NCBI GenBank assembly: GCA_002427755.1 | Contig: DIYO01000002.1 | Location: 62,001-126,000 of the forward strand | Source: Roseivirga sp. UBA6052 | GTDB taxonomy: Bacteria > Bacteroidota > Bacteroidia > Cytophagales > Cyclobacteriaceae | Direction of reading: 5' to 3' | DNA length: 64,000 nt | Part shown: piece after piece, positions 1 to 8,716 of the stretch | How positions within the stretch are numbered: the first letter of the stretch is position 1 | Layout of the letters: each line of letters starts with the position of its first letter | Notes under the pieces: model-generated | What the model was told of the DNA's origin: nothing | The model's database searches: none | Seen by the model: the letters and a program-made list of their open reading frames with translations, nothing else | Made by a program: the position numbers and the translations under genes

Positions 1-38
1 AAATATATAATAAAAGGCCAAATCCATGAATACCACAT

Positions 39-63
39 AAAAAAAGGAAACCTATCGGTTTCC
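39..63 (-). terminator. Rho-independent terminator of the tRNA-like operon
   Basis: Read on the minus strand, a 7-bp stem GGAAACC/GGTTTCC (plus positions 46-52 and 57-63) with a 4-nt loop is followed by seven U residues (39-45). It lies about 10 nt past the 3' end of the last tRNA-like element, so the three elements probably form one transcription unit read right to left. Confidence 0.8.
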
Positions 64-73
64 TTTTGAAAAG

Positions 74-184
74 CTGTAGGAGAAGGATTTGAACCTCCAC
101 GGAGCGGTTAGTTCTATTGACTTTATCCCTGATTCTCCACCCCCGAGAAAGGAGGGCACGGCTGCCTGTTTCGTCACCCTACAG
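74..184 (-). ncRNA. tRNA-like structured RNA, copy 1
   Basis: A 111-nt element. On the minus strand it can form an acceptor-like stem (TGTAGGG with TCCTACA), a T-arm with stem GGAGG/CCTTC and loop TTCAAAT, a D-like arm, and a hairpin CCCTC-CTTTCTC-GGGGG that resembles an anticodon arm. No CCA end is encoded. About 40 nt lie between the anticodon-like hairpin and the T-arm, far more than the variable arm of class II tRNAs, so an ordinary tRNA is unlikely. It is nearly identical to copies 2 and 3. I cannot assign an amino acid or a known RNA family. Confidence 0.6.
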
Positions 185-267
185 TATGTTGTATTTTGAT
201 CAAGTAAAACCTTTTGTTCTACTCTAGATATTTCAAGACTAATTACTCGAGTCTAACATTTGAAAAG

Positions 268-378
268 CTGTAGGAGAAGGATTCGAACCTCCACGGAGCG
301 GTTAGGCCGATTGGCTTTATCCCAGACTCTCCACCCTCGAGAAAGGAGGGCACGGCTGCCTGTTTCGTCACCCTACAG
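268..378 (-). ncRNA. tRNA-like structured RNA, copy 2
   Basis: Same 111-nt architecture as copies 1 and 3. The acceptor-like stem uses plus positions 371-377 and 269-275, the T-arm 276-292 (loop TTCGAAT), and the anticodon-like hairpin 334-350. In this copy the fourth base pair of that hairpin is U-A where the other copies have U-G, which keeps the stem. A small hairpin in the extended arm is GCC-AATC-GGC here and GTC-AATC-GAC in copy 3, a compensatory change. This supports a folded RNA rather than a chance repeat. Confidence 0.65.
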
Positions 379-451
379 TATGTAAACTTGGGGCCTCATT
401 ACTGAGACCCCATCAAAACAAGAGAATCTTCTAATTGTAACTTAATGATTG

Positions 452-562
452 CTGTAGGAGAAGGATTCGAACCTCCACGGAGCAGTTAGGTCGATTGACT
501 TTGTCCTTGAATCTCCACCCCCGAGAAAGGAGGGCACGGCTGCCTGTTTCGTCACCCTACAG
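452..562 (-). ncRNA. tRNA-like structured RNA, copy 3 (promoter-proximal)
   Basis: First copy in the direction of transcription, 111 nt. The acceptor-like, D-like and T-arm segments match copy 2 exactly; the differences lie in the extended arm between the anticodon-like hairpin and the T-arm (GTC-AATC-GAC hairpin). A TAnnTTTG promoter box lies about 40 nt upstream. As in copies 1 and 2 there is no encoded CCA. The spacers between copies (about 73-83 nt) are AT-rich and unrelated to each other. Confidence 0.65.
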
Positions 563-586
563 TATTTCAATTCTCTTGCTAATCCG

Positions 587-607
587 TTTGATTATGTATC
601 AAATGTA
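587..607 (-). promoter_or_regulatory. -7 promoter box and palindrome upstream of the tRNA-like operon
   Basis: On the minus strand, plus positions 600-607 read TACATTTG, matching the Bacteroidota -7 consensus TAnnTTTG. It would start transcription roughly 30 nt before copy 3. It overlaps a palindrome TTTGAT-N5-ATCAAA (587-603). No clear -33 TTG is visible. The rest of 608-717 is AT-rich with no gene seen. Confidence 0.5.
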
Positions 608-717
608 TAAGGATTAACGGTATTATTAAAATATCATTAACTAAATAGATTTATATTTACAGATTAATTAATTTTATATACCTTTCATTACGAATACCTT
701 AAAATTCGATATAAAAA

Positions 718-1191
718 ATGGCCGATCATTACGAAATTGACAATGTTGATCTCTCGATCCTCTCAATCCTACAGCATGATGCTAAAAAACCTTACACAGA
801 AGTAGCCAAACAAGCTTATGTCTCCAGTGGAACCGTTCACGTAAGAATGAACAAACTAGAAAAGATGGGAATTGTAAAGGGCGCTAGTCTAGACTTAAAC
901 CTTAAGACACTAGGATACACTGTTGGTTCCTTTTTAGGAGTTTACCTCTCTAGAAGTTCGCTTTATGATAAAGTAGCTGAACAGCTAAAGAAAATCCCCG
1001 AAATTACTTCAATACTCTATACCACAGGAAACTACTCCATGTTCGTTAGAATTTATGCTAAGGACACTGATCATCTGAAGAGCATTCTACATGACAAAAT
1101 TCAAAAAGTGGAAGGAATTGAACGGACAGAAACCTTCGTAATTTTGGAGGAAACCTTGAATAGAAGTATTACTTTCACACAGAAAAGTTAA
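718..1191 (+). CDS. Lrp/AsnC family transcriptional regulator
   Basis: 157 residues, the usual length of the family. The N-terminal third (about residues 9-60) is a winged helix-turn-helix of the AsnC type (ILSILQHDAKKPYTEVAK, then a recognition helix around SSGTVHVRMNKLEKMG). The rest is the RAM/AsnC ligand-binding and oligomerisation domain, with the GNYSMFVRIYAKD strand typical of it. Lrp-family proteins form octamers and usually sense amino acids. It sits about 100 bp upstream of sufB in the same direction; a role in regulating suf is possible only by position. The sufB promoter box lies between the two genes, suggesting separate transcription. Confidence 0.9.
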   Translation: MADHYEIDNVDLSILSILQHDAKKPYTEVAKQAYVSSGTVHVRMNKLEKMGIVKGASLDLNLKTLGYTVGSFLGVYLSRSSLYDKVAEQLKKIPEITSILYTTGNYSMFVRIYAKDTDHLKSILHDKIQKVEGIERTETFVILEETLNRSITFTQKS

Positions 1192-1254
1192 ACTTTTATC
1201 AATACCACATATAAAAAAGAAATATCCGAAACCTTTAAACCAAAATTAAGGTTG

Positions 1255-1262
1255 TAACTTTG
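1255..1262 (+). promoter_or_regulatory. Probable -7 box of the suf operon
   Basis: TAACTTTG matches the Bacteroidota -7 consensus TAnnTTTG exactly and lies 28 bp before the sufB start codon. I see no convincing TTG at the -33 position. Confidence 0.55.
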
Positions 1263-1290
1263 CATTTCGAATCATTCTAAATAAGCTCAT

Positions 1291-2736
1291 ATGAGTAATG
1301 ACGATCAGATATTAGAAGAATTCACCTCCAAGGAGTATGAATTTGGATGGACAGTAGACTTAGAAGCAGATGAGGCTCCAAAAGGCCTCAATGAGGATAT
1401 CGTTCGATTTATCTCTGCTAAGAAAGAAGAACCAGAATGGTTACTTGAATGGAGGCTTGACGCTTTCCGTGCTTGGCAAAAGATGGTAGAACCTCAGTGG
1501 CCGAATGTTACTTACCCAGAAATTGACTATCAAGACTTGATTTATTACTCTGCTCCTAAGCAGAGTGCTAAGCCTAAATCTCTTGACGAAGTTGACCCTG
1601 AGTTGTTAGCAACTTTCGAAAAACTAGGTATCTCTCTTACAGAACAAAAAAGATTAACAGGTGTAGCAGTAGATGCAGTAATTGATTCTGTATCAGTGGC
1701 CACTACATTTAAAGATACATTGGCTGAATTAGGTATTATCTTCTGCTCTTTCTCAGAAGCAGTAAAAGAGCACCCTGAATTAGTCAGAAAACATATGGGT
1801 TCAGTAGTACCTGTACAGGATAACTACTTTGCGGCTCTTAACTCAGCAGTGTTCTCTGATGGATCTTTCTGCTACATTCCTAAGGGCGTAAGATGTCCAA
1901 TGGAGCTTTCAACTTACTTTAGAATTAATGCTGCCAATACAGGTCAGTTCGAAAGAACACTGATCGTTGCTGACGAAGGTTCTTATGTAAGTTACCTTGA
2001 AGGTTGTACTGCTCCTCAAAGAGACGAGAATCAGTTACACGCTGCAGTGGTAGAAATCAAAGCAGCTAAAGATGCTGAAGTAAAATATTCAACAGTACAG
2101 AACTGGTACCCTGGAGATAAAGATGGTAAAGGAGGTATTTACAACTTCGTTACTAAAAGAGGTATTTGCGAAGGCGATAACTCTAAAATTTCTTGGACTC
2201 AGGTAGAGACTGGTTCATCAGTTACTTGGAAGTACCCTTCTTGTATACTTAAAGGAGACAATTCTCAAGGAGAGTTCTATTCAGTTGCAGTAACTAATAA
2301 CTATCAGCAAGCAGATACAGGAACTAAAATGATTCACATTGGTAAGAACACCAAGTCTAGAATCGTATCTAAAGGTATTTCTGCCGGTCATTCACAGAAC
2401 AGCTACAGAGGACAAGTTCAAGTGATGAAACGTGCTGAAAACGCAAGGAACTTCTCACAATGTGACTCTTTATTAATGGGTTCACTTTGTGGTGCTCATA
2501 CATTCCCTTACATAGACATTGAAAACCAGTCAGCTCAAGTTGAGCACGAAGCAACTACTTCTAAGATTGGAGAAGATCAAATCTTCTATTGTCAGCAAAG
2601 AGGTATTGACGAAGAGTCAGCAGTTGCGTTAATCGTAAATGGTTATGCAAAAGAAGTTTTAAATCAATTACCAATGGAGTTCGCGGTTGAAGCGCAAAAG
2701 CTGTTAGCCCTTACCCTAGAAGGATCTGTTGGATAA
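1291..2736 (+). CDS. sufB: Fe-S cluster assembly protein SufB
   Basis: 481 residues, full length for SufB. With SufC and SufD it forms the SufBC2D scaffold that builds Fe-S clusters in the cytoplasm. The central part carries SufB hallmarks such as [22 protein letters not shown] and YLEGCTAP, and the conserved C-terminal region [32 protein letters not shown]. First gene of a tightly packed operon in the order B-C-D-S-E, with sufC 24 bp downstream. No upstream SufR or IscR gene is present. Confidence 0.97.
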   Translation: MSNDDQILEEFTSKEYEFGWTVDLEADEAPKGLNEDIVRFISAKKEEPEWLLEWRLDAFRAWQKMVEPQWPNVTYPEIDYQDLIYYSAPKQSAKPKSLDEVDPELLATFEKLGISLTEQKRLTGVAVDAVIDSVSVATTFKDTLAELGIIFCSFSEAVKEHPELVRKHMGSVVPVQDNYFAALNSAVFSDGSFCYIPKGVRCPMELSTYFRINAANTGQFERTLIVADEGSYVSYLEGCTAPQRDENQLHAAVVEIKAAKDAEVKYSTVQNWYPGDKDGKGGIYNFVTKRGICEGDNSKISWTQVETGSSVTWKYPSCILKGDNSQGEFYSVAVTNNYQQADTGTKMIHIGKNTKSRIVSKGISAGHSQNSYRGQVQVMKRAENARNFSQCDSLLMGSLCGAHTFPYIDIENQSAQVEHEATTSKIGEDQIFYCQQRGIDEESAVALIVNGYAKEVLNQLPMEFAVEAQKLLALTLEGSVG

Positions 2737-2759
2737 TCAAAAAGTAGAATTAAGTAGAG

Positions 2760-3518
2760 ATGTTATCAATAAAGAATTTACAGGCACGCATTGAGGAAAA
2801 GGAAATTTTGCGTGGTATCAATTTAGAGGTTAAACCAGGTGAAGTACACGCTATTATGGGCCCTAACGGTTCAGGCAAAAGTACTTTAGCTTCTGTACTT
2901 GCGGGTAGAGAAGATTACGAAGTAACTGGTGGCGAAGTAGACTTCCTAGGAAATGACCTATTAGATATGGATGCCGATGAGAGAGCACGCGAAGGTGTTT
3001 TCTTAGCGTTCCAATATCCTGTAGAGATTCCTGGAGTAAGTACTACAAACTTCATGAAAACTGCCATCAACCAAGTAAGAGAGCACAGAGGTGAAAAAGC
3101 TTTAGATGCGGTTTCTTTCTTGAAATTGATGAAAGAGAAAATGAAATTGGTTGAAATCGACCAATCATTATTGAGCAGATCTTTGAACGCAGGTTTCTCA
3201 GGTGGTGAGAAGAAAAGAAACGAGATCTTCCAAATGGCTATGCTTGAGCCAAAATTGGCAATTCTTGACGAGACTGATTCAGGTCTAGATATCGATGCAT
3301 TGAAAATCGTTTCTCACGGTGTGAATGCTTTGAAATCAAGCGATAATGCTACAATTGTAGTAACACACTACCAAAGACTATTAGATTACATCGTGCCTGA
3401 CTTTGTGCACGTACTGTATAATGGTAAAATCGTTAAGTCTGGTCCTAAAGAGCTTGCTCACGAGTTAGAGGCTAAGGGATATGATTGGATCAAAGAAGAA
3501 GCTGACGCAACTGTATAA
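2760..3518 (+). CDS. sufC: Fe-S cluster assembly ATPase SufC
   Basis: 252 residues. An ABC-type ATPase that drives the SufBC2D scaffold; it is soluble, not a transporter. Walker A is GPNGSGKST (about residues 34-42), the signature is FSGGEKKRNE, and Walker B is LAILDETDSGLD, in which the usual P after DE is replaced by T, as is normal for SufC. A switch histidine follows (VVTHYQRLL). It begins 24 bp after sufB and ends 2 bp before sufD, so it is co-transcribed with both. Confidence 0.97.
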   Translation: MLSIKNLQARIEEKEILRGINLEVKPGEVHAIMGPNGSGKSTLASVLAGREDYEVTGGEVDFLGNDLLDMDADERAREGVFLAFQYPVEIPGVSTTNFMKTAINQVREHRGEKALDAVSFLKLMKEKMKLVEIDQSLLSRSLNAGFSGGEKKRNEIFQMAMLEPKLAILDETDSGLDIDALKIVSHGVNALKSSDNATIVVTHYQRLLDYIVPDFVHVLYNGKIVKSGPKELAHELEAKGYDWIKEEADATV

Positions 3519-3520
3519 CC

Positions 3521-4846
3521 ATGACAAAACTAGCAGGACAATCAATCCTTGATTCGCTCGCTGGTCGTTTTGAAGCTTTCGAAAAGAGCCTCAATGGTCA
3601 AAGCAAGAGCGCAGTGCATCAAGTAAGAAAAGAAGCTTTTGCCAGTTTGAACCAAACTGGATTCCCCGCTGCGAAGCACGAGGAATACAAGTTCACAAAC
3701 TTGACAAAAGCCTTAGAAAAGAATATTGATTTCGGAGCAAACGAAAGAGAAGCTTCTCTTTCATCTGATGAAATCGAAAGCGTTAAAATCGCTGGTTTAG
3801 AAGCCTATACCCTAGTCTTCTTAAATGGACATTTCTCTACTGAACTGTCAGACGATGTTTCTGAAGCAGGTTTGAGCATTGAAACTTTCAATTCAGTTGC
3901 AAAAGAGAATGCAGATGAGCTAGCCGCTCAGTTTGGACAATTAGCTTCAACTGAAGACAATCCATTTATCGCATTGAATACTGCATTCAGTCAGAATGGA
4001 GTAGTGATCAATGTGGAGCATAACTCTGTAATCAGCAAACCTATCGCCCTCTACTTCATAGGCGAGACTAAGAAAGATCAGCTTTTCTATAATGTAAGAA
4101 ATATCGTTTCTGTAGGTGAAATGGCTCAAGTAACGATCCTTGAGAAATTCGACACTATTGGAGGCGAAAAAGCATTCAGTAATGTAGTAAATGAGATTTC
4201 AGTTGCTGCAGCTGCCAATGCAAAATACTTTAAACTAGAAGATGATGCTGACAACACTTACCACATTTCTAATGTGAAAGTGACGCAAGCAAAAGACAGT
4301 ACATTCACAGCCAATACCATTGCATTAAATGGTGCTATGGTGAGAAACAATCTGGATATTCGATTAGAAGATCAAGGTTGTGAGGCAAACATGAACGGTC
4401 TTTATGTACTTGGTGGAAAAACACATGTAGACAACCACACGGTTGTAGATCACTTAATGCCTAACTCTAACTCAAACGAGTTATATAAGGGCATTATGGA
4501 CGATAAATCTAAAGGGGTTTTCAACGGAAAGATTTTCGTGCGTCAGGATGCACAGAAAACCAATGCTTTCCAGTCGAACAAGAACATCTTAATGACCAAC
4601 GATGCCACTGTGAACACGAAACCACAGCTTGAAATCTGGGCTGATGATGTAAAGTGTTCTCACGGCTGTACTACGGGTCAATTAGATCAAGATGCGCTCT
4701 TCTACCTACAAGCTAGAGGTATCAAAAAAGAAAAAGCAAGAGCCATCTTATTACATGCTTTTGCAAGCGATGTAATTGAAAACCTTGAAATAGAGGCAAT
4801 TCAAGAGCACGTTGAGAAAATCATAACTGAGAGATTGGAGAAATAA
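3521..4846 (+). CDS. sufD: Fe-S cluster assembly protein SufD
   Basis: 441 residues, normal for SufD. Partner of SufB in the scaffold, with the same right-handed beta-helix core. The N-terminal part matches the SufD pattern (GFPAAKHEEYKFTNLTKAL); the C-terminal region has the conserved KCSHGCTTGQLDQDALFYLQARGI segment with the residues lining the SufB-SufD interface. Starts 2 bp after sufC and stops one base before sufS, consistent with translational coupling. Confidence 0.96.
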   Translation: MTKLAGQSILDSLAGRFEAFEKSLNGQSKSAVHQVRKEAFASLNQTGFPAAKHEEYKFTNLTKALEKNIDFGANEREASLSSDEIESVKIAGLEAYTLVFLNGHFSTELSDDVSEAGLSIETFNSVAKENADELAAQFGQLASTEDNPFIALNTAFSQNGVVINVEHNSVISKPIALYFIGETKKDQLFYNVRNIVSVGEMAQVTILEKFDTIGGEKAFSNVVNEISVAAAANAKYFKLEDDADNTYHISNVKVTQAKDSTFTANTIALNGAMVRNNLDIRLEDQGCEANMNGLYVLGGKTHVDNHTVVDHLMPNSNSNELYKGIMDDKSKGVFNGKIFVRQDAQKTNAFQSNKNILMTNDATVNTKPQLEIWADDVKCSHGCTTGQLDQDALFYLQARGIKKEKARAILLHAFASDVIENLEIEAIQEHVEKIITERLEK

Positions 4847-6088
4847 ATGTCTAAGACATTAACAGGTGTGAAGTTGGATATTGAGGGAATTAGAAAAGAG
4901 TTCCCAGTGCTTAACCAAGAGGTAAATGGTAAGCCGTTAATCTATTTTGACAATGCGGCAACAAACCAAAAACCTCAGCGTGTGGTAGACGCCTTGGTTG
5001 ATCATTATAAAAAAGATAACGCCAACATCCATAGAGGCATCCATACACTAGCAGAACGTTCAACTGCAGCTTTTGAAGACACCAGAAAGGTTATTCAACG
5101 CTTTATCAATGCGAATGAAGCGGAAGAGATTATTTTCACAAAGGGTACTTCGGAAAGCATCAACCTTGTGGCATCTTCATGGGGACGTAAGTTCTTAAAT
5201 GAAGGTGATGAAGTGTTAATTTCCACCATGGAGCACCACTCTAACATTGTGCCTTGGCAGCTAATCTGCGAAGAAAGAGGCGCAACGCTTAAAGTGATGC
5301 CTATAAATGAAGCTGGTGAAATTGTAATTGAAGAGCTAGATGGTCTGATTACAGATAAAACCAAAATGGTTGCTTTCAACCATGCATCTAACTCTTTAGG
5401 AACTATAAATCCTGTTAAAGTCATAGTAGAAAAAGCACATGCTGTTGGCGCAAAAGTCTTAGTTGATGGTGCACAATCCACTTCACACCTTGAAGTAGAT
5501 GTGCAAGACCTAAATGTAGACTTCTTTGCCTTCTCTGCTCATAAAATGTATGGACCAACAGGATTAGGCATTTTATATGGTAAGCGAACGCTGCTTGAAA
5601 AAATGCCTCCTTACCAAGGTGGTGGTGAGATGATCAAAGACGTTTCTTTTACCAAAACTACATATAACGATATTCCTTATAAGTTCGAAGCCGGAACGCC
5701 AGACATTGCCAATGTCATTGCTTTTAAAAAGGCAGTTGAATTTATTGAGGAAGTAGGCAAAGAAAATATAGCAGCCCACGAAAAAGAACTTCTAGACTAT
5801 GCTACGGCTAAGATGGAATCAATAGACGGGGTGAAAATAGTAGGTAAAGCACAGGACAAAGTGAGTGTGATCTCATTTCAAGTAGAAGGTATACACCATT
5901 TCGATTTGGGTATGTGGATGGACGCAAAAGGTATTGCTGTGAGAACAGGACACCACTGTACACAACCTCTTATGGACCATTATGGTATTGAGGGAACTGC
6001 TAGAGCCTCATTTTCTGTTTATAACACCAAAGAAGAGATAGATATCTTTGTTGAAGCTTTAAAAGATACAATCAGCAAATTCAGATGA
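4847..6088 (+). CDS. sufS: Cysteine desulfurase SufS
   Basis: 413 residues, class V aminotransferase fold, type II desulfurase. A PLP enzyme that takes sulfur from L-cysteine as a persulfide for Fe-S assembly. Visible features: the N-terminal YFDNAATNQKPQ stretch, the PLP lysine in SAHKMYGPTG, and the catalytic cysteine in RTGHHCTQP. Its stop overlaps the sufE start (ATGA), the usual arrangement for a desulfurase and its sulfur acceptor. Confidence 0.97.
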   Translation: MSKTLTGVKLDIEGIRKEFPVLNQEVNGKPLIYFDNAATNQKPQRVVDALVDHYKKDNANIHRGIHTLAERSTAAFEDTRKVIQRFINANEAEEIIFTKGTSESINLVASSWGRKFLNEGDEVLISTMEHHSNIVPWQLICEERGATLKVMPINEAGEIVIEELDGLITDKTKMVAFNHASNSLGTINPVKVIVEKAHAVGAKVLVDGAQSTSHLEVDVQDLNVDFFAFSAHKMYGPTGLGILYGKRTLLEKMPPYQGGGEMIKDVSFTKTTYNDIPYKFEAGTPDIANVIAFKKAVEFIEEVGKENIAAHEKELLDYATAKMESIDGVKIVGKAQDKVSVISFQVEGIHHFDLGMWMDAKGIAVRTGHHCTQPLMDHYGIEGTARASFSVYNTKEEIDIFVEALKDTISKFR

Positions 6089-6519
6089 GTCAGTCGATAG
6101 CAGAAGTGCAAAACGAAATTGTAGACGAATTTTCAATGCTCGATGGAGACATGGAAATGTCTATTGGCTATTTAATGGAGCTAGGAGAACAACTACCTCC
6201 TATGGCTGAAGAACTCAAATCTGATGATAACATTGTCAAAGGTTGTCAATCAAAGGTTTGGTTAAATGCTGAACTGAAAGAAGGGAAGATCGAATTCGAA
6301 GCAGATTCAAACACAGCGATTACAAAAGGCTTAGTGAGCCTTTTAGTGAGAATTCTGTCTGGTAGAACACCGCAAGAAGTAGTAGACTCTGATCTTTTCT
6401 TTGTCGATAAAGTAGGATTAAATCGTTTCATCGGAACCCAGCGATCTAATGGTTTGGGCGCTATGATGAAACAAATGAAAATATATGGATTAGCATTCTC
6501 TGCGAAAGCAGGTGCATAA
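6085..6519 (+). CDS. sufE: Cysteine desulfuration protein SufE
   Basis: 144 residues. SufE accepts the persulfide from SufS and passes it to SufB. The catalytic cysteine lies in the motif VKGCQSKVW (about residue 54), followed by the conserved FEADSNTAITKGLVSLL region and the C-terminal FIGTQRSNGLGAMM. The start codon overlaps the sufS stop by 4 bp. Confidence 0.96.
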   Translation: MSQSIAEVQNEIVDEFSMLDGDMEMSIGYLMELGEQLPPMAEELKSDDNIVKGCQSKVWLNAELKEGKIEFEADSNTAITKGLVSLLVRILSGRTPQEVVDSDLFFVDKVGLNRFIGTQRSNGLGAMMKQMKIYGLAFSAKAGA

Positions 6520-6534
6520 ATTTGTGACAAAGGC

Positions 6535-6849
6535 ATGAGTGTTAAAGAAGGATTGAGAGATGATGTTGTAACCGCCATTAAAACGGTTTATGACCCTGAA
6601 ATTCCAGTAGATATTTATGAATTAGGATTGATTTATGAGATCAATGTGTTCCCTGTTAATAATGTCTACGTGTTAATGACTTTGACTTCTCCTTCTTGTC
6701 CGGCAGCAGAGGTTATTCCAGAAGAAACAAAGCAAAAAATACAGGCCATCGAAGGTGTAAACGATGTAGAGATTGAATTGACATTTGATCCTCCGTATAC
6801 ACAAGACATGATGTCTGAAGAAGCTAAGCTTGAGCTTGGTTTCATGTAA
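6535..6849 (+). CDS. MIP18/DUF59 family Fe-S maturation protein (SufT-like)
   Basis: 104 residues of a single MIP18 (DUF59) domain. The conserved pieces are YDPEIPVDIYELGLIYEI near the N-terminus and the cysteine-containing TSPSCPAAEVIPEE around residue 55. Members of this family (SufT, PaaD, CIAO2) help mature or transfer Fe-S clusters. Its place 15 bp after sufE and its stop/start overlap with the next gene tie it to the SUF pathway. The exact client is not readable from sequence. Confidence 0.9.
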   Translation: MSVKEGLRDDVVTAIKTVYDPEIPVDIYELGLIYEINVFPVNNVYVLMTLTSPSCPAAEVIPEETKQKIQAIEGVNDVEIELTFDPPYTQDMMSEEAKLELGFM

Positions 6850-7292
6850 TGAATAAAGAATTAAAATTAGAAGATATGTATCCAGAACATTTATTAGTTC
6901 CTTTTAGACAAGAGCTTACAGAAGCTGGTTTTTCAGAATTAAAGACTGCTGAAGCTGTTGATGAGCATTTATCTGATCACAAAGGCACTTCACTAATTGT
7001 GATCAACTCCGTTTGTGGTTGTGCAGCAGGTACTGCTAGACCTGGTGTAAAGATGGCCTTAAAATTATCTGATAAGAAACCTGATAATTTAACCACTGTT
7101 TTTGCTGGTGGTGATATTGAAGCAACTGAAAAAGTAAGAGAGTATCATTTACCTTACCCTCCTTCATCTCCATCTGTAGCCTTATTCAAAGATGGTGAAT
7201 TGGTGCACTTTGTTGAAAGACACCACATTGAAGGTAGATCGGCTGAGATTATTGGTAACCACTTAGCAGATGTATTCGAGGAGTACTGCTAA
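6849..7292 (+). CDS. BrxA/BrxB family bacilliredoxin
   Basis: 147 residues, the usual size of the YphP/YqiW family. It carries the CGC redox motif in VCGCAAGTARPG (about residues 56-67). Bacilliredoxins remove bacillithiol mixed disulfides from proteins; many Bacteroidota keep one at the end of the suf operon, where it may protect assembly thiols. The start overlaps the preceding stop by one base, and a strong terminator follows, so this is the last gene of the operon. Confidence 0.9.
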   Translation: MNKELKLEDMYPEHLLVPFRQELTEAGFSELKTAEAVDEHLSDHKGTSLIVINSVCGCAAGTARPGVKMALKLSDKKPDNLTTVFAGGDIEATEKVREYHLPYPPSSPSVALFKDGELVHFVERHHIEGRSAEIIGNHLADVFEEYC

Positions 7293-7316
7293 GAAAAAAC
7301 ATTGTATTAAACTAAG

Positions 7317-7343
7317 AAAGCCACTCAAACGAGTGGCTTTTTT
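7317..7343. terminator. Bidirectional terminator after the suf operon
   Basis: Stem AAGCCACTC/GAGTGGCTT (7318-7326 and 7331-7339) with loop AAAC, followed by a T run and preceded by A residues. It lies between the convergent suf operon and the small exported protein at 7365. Confidence 0.9.
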
Positions 7344-7364
7344 ATTGTCTTGATTTACTGATCT

Positions 7365-7760
7365 TTAAATATCTAAGCGATAGTATTTAGTATTGCTGAA
7401 CTGAGTTAAGAAATCACTTGCATTCAATAGTTTTCTTAAATGCTTGTTCTTTGTTTGCTCTAGCTTAACAATTGGCGCCTCTAATAAGAGGTTATTCTTA
7501 CTATCGTATATTTTAATTATCTGTATTGGGTTCACTTCTTCGAAATTGCCTTCCTCATCAAAAATGAGAGTTGGCTCATAAGCATCGATCGTGAACTCTT
7601 CCTTTACCAAAGAGATTAACTCTGTAGCTTCATCTCTTGTCAACTTCGCTTCAACATTAGTGTTTGCGAATACCAGCGTGCTTAACCCAACCATAGCAAA
7701 GATCACGAGTAGTAATCTTCTTTTTATGGTGTTTATGTCGTTTAAGACTAATGAGTTCAT
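7365..7760 (-). CDS. Small exported protein of unknown function
   Basis: 131 residues. The N-terminus has positive charges (NTIKRRLL) followed by a hydrophobic core (LLVIFAMVGLSTLVFA) and a likely cleavage after FANTNVEA, so it is probably secreted to the periplasm. The remaining 90 or so residues are charged and contain a strand-like stretch IIKIYDSKNNLLLEAPIVKLEQ. I do not recognise the family. It shares the small exported style of the two paralogues at 8032 and 8937 but is not clearly homologous to them. Confidence 0.7.
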   Translation of the reverse strand: MNSLVLNDINTIKRRLLLVIFAMVGLSTLVFANTNVEAKLTRDEATELISLVKEEFTIDAYEPTLIFDEEGNFEEVNPIQIIKIYDSKNNLLLEAPIVKLEQTKNKHLRKLLNASDFLTQFSNTKYYRLDI

Positions 7761-7978
7761 GACTATTTGTTGTTATTATTTTGAGTTTTAAGCTACCGAC
7801 CAAAGTAGCTGTATGCCAGTTTATAGCCAATTGGTGTGCCAACTATATTATATCATTGATTATCAATTAGTTAACCCTATTTTAAATGTAACTACCGATA
7901 AATACTTGTCCAAATATGAACACAATAAGTGCACTTATGATACAATGCAACTTTTTAGGCGTACAAACCGTCAGGCAC

Positions 7979-8005
7979 AAAAAAACCCCAGTGAATTCAC
8001 TGAGG
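7979..8005 (-). terminator. Terminator of the 8032 gene
   Basis: On the minus strand, stem CCTCAGTGA/TCACTGGGG (plus 7986-8005) is followed by seven U residues (7979-7985). The remaining stretch 7761-7978 is AT-rich and I see no gene in it. Confidence 0.8.
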
Positions 8006-8031
8006 TAATTGCATTAAACTAATACCTTCTA

Positions 8032-8616
8032 TTATAGGGTGATTGTATGATAGAAGTTTCTTCCTTTTGCTGTGAACTGAATCTCGTATTGACCTTCAGC
8101 CAATTTAGACACATCGTATCTCTTCATAGCAGCTGAGCCTACCTGATCTTTGAAAGCTATGCTACCAAGACTATCGTAGATCTTCATACCACAAACTGAT
8201 TCGTTCTCACCAAAGTATACTTTCATGTTTCCGTTAGCGATTTTAACCGATGGCTTTTCGATTACCAATTCAGCCTCTGCGTCCATAGTGGCTTTCGTTT
8301 CTGTAACCTCGATTGACATTACTTCCAATTTCTCAGCACTTTCAATCTCTAAGTAAAGCTGTCCCTCTTCTAATTGGTTTAAGTTGAACACCTTTCCATA
8401 CTGATTAGATGAAGTGTGATCTTTGAAAAGAAGCTTTCCTTCTTCATCTTTCAAAGTGATCTGAGTCCCTGACTCAATATTATTCATTTGTAATACAACT
8501 GCCTTTTGATTTTCAGTTGTCAATGAGATTTCTTTCTCTGATTCGTTTGCTGTTGCTGTGAATCCGCTAGCCAATAAAGCTATGGCTGCTAATGTTTTTG
8601 TGAATTGCTTTTTCAT
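8032..8616 (-). CDS. Exported protein, paralogue A of a tandem pair
   Basis: 194 residues. A clear signal peptide (MKKQFTKTLAAIALLASGFTATA) precedes a mature protein that looks like two beta-sandwich repeats: residues about 26-105 (VVLQMNNIESGTQITLKDEEGKLLFKD) and about 115-194 (MKVYFGENESVCGMKIYDSLGSIAFKD). The second half ends LAEGQYEIQFTAKGRNFYHTITL, reminiscent of the C-terminal sorting and adhesion domains of Bacteroidota secreted proteins, but I cannot place it in a family. It is highly similar to the 8937 gene over its whole length and shares its upstream region, so the two arose by tandem duplication. Confidence 0.8.
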   Translation of the reverse strand: MKKQFTKTLAAIALLASGFTATANESEKEISLTTENQKAVVLQMNNIESGTQITLKDEEGKLLFKDHTSSNQYGKVFNLNQLEEGQLYLEIESAEKLEVMSIEVTETKATMDAEAELVIEKPSVKIANGNMKVYFGENESVCGMKIYDSLGSIAFKDQVGSAAMKRYDVSKLAEGQYEIQFTAKGRNFYHTITL

Positions 8617-8716
8617 TTTTGTTGTTTTTGAGTTTTTGTTTTTTCTTCATTAAGTCTTCGCTGATTGACCTTTTAGCGAATTCTTACTCTAATTAACGGG
8701 CGAATCTGAGCAGGTT

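Noticed and set aside
74..562. Three repeats as a CRISPR array or as ordinary tRNA-Ser/Leu genes
   Set aside because: Repeat length is 111 nt with T-arm and acceptor pairing, not a CRISPR repeat; spacers differ in length. The 40-nt insert and lack of a standard anticodon loop do not suit normal class II tRNAs.
7813..8022. 69-codon plus-strand ORF between small exported genes
   Set aside because: It covers the terminator of the 8032 gene and shows no signal, domain or good start context.
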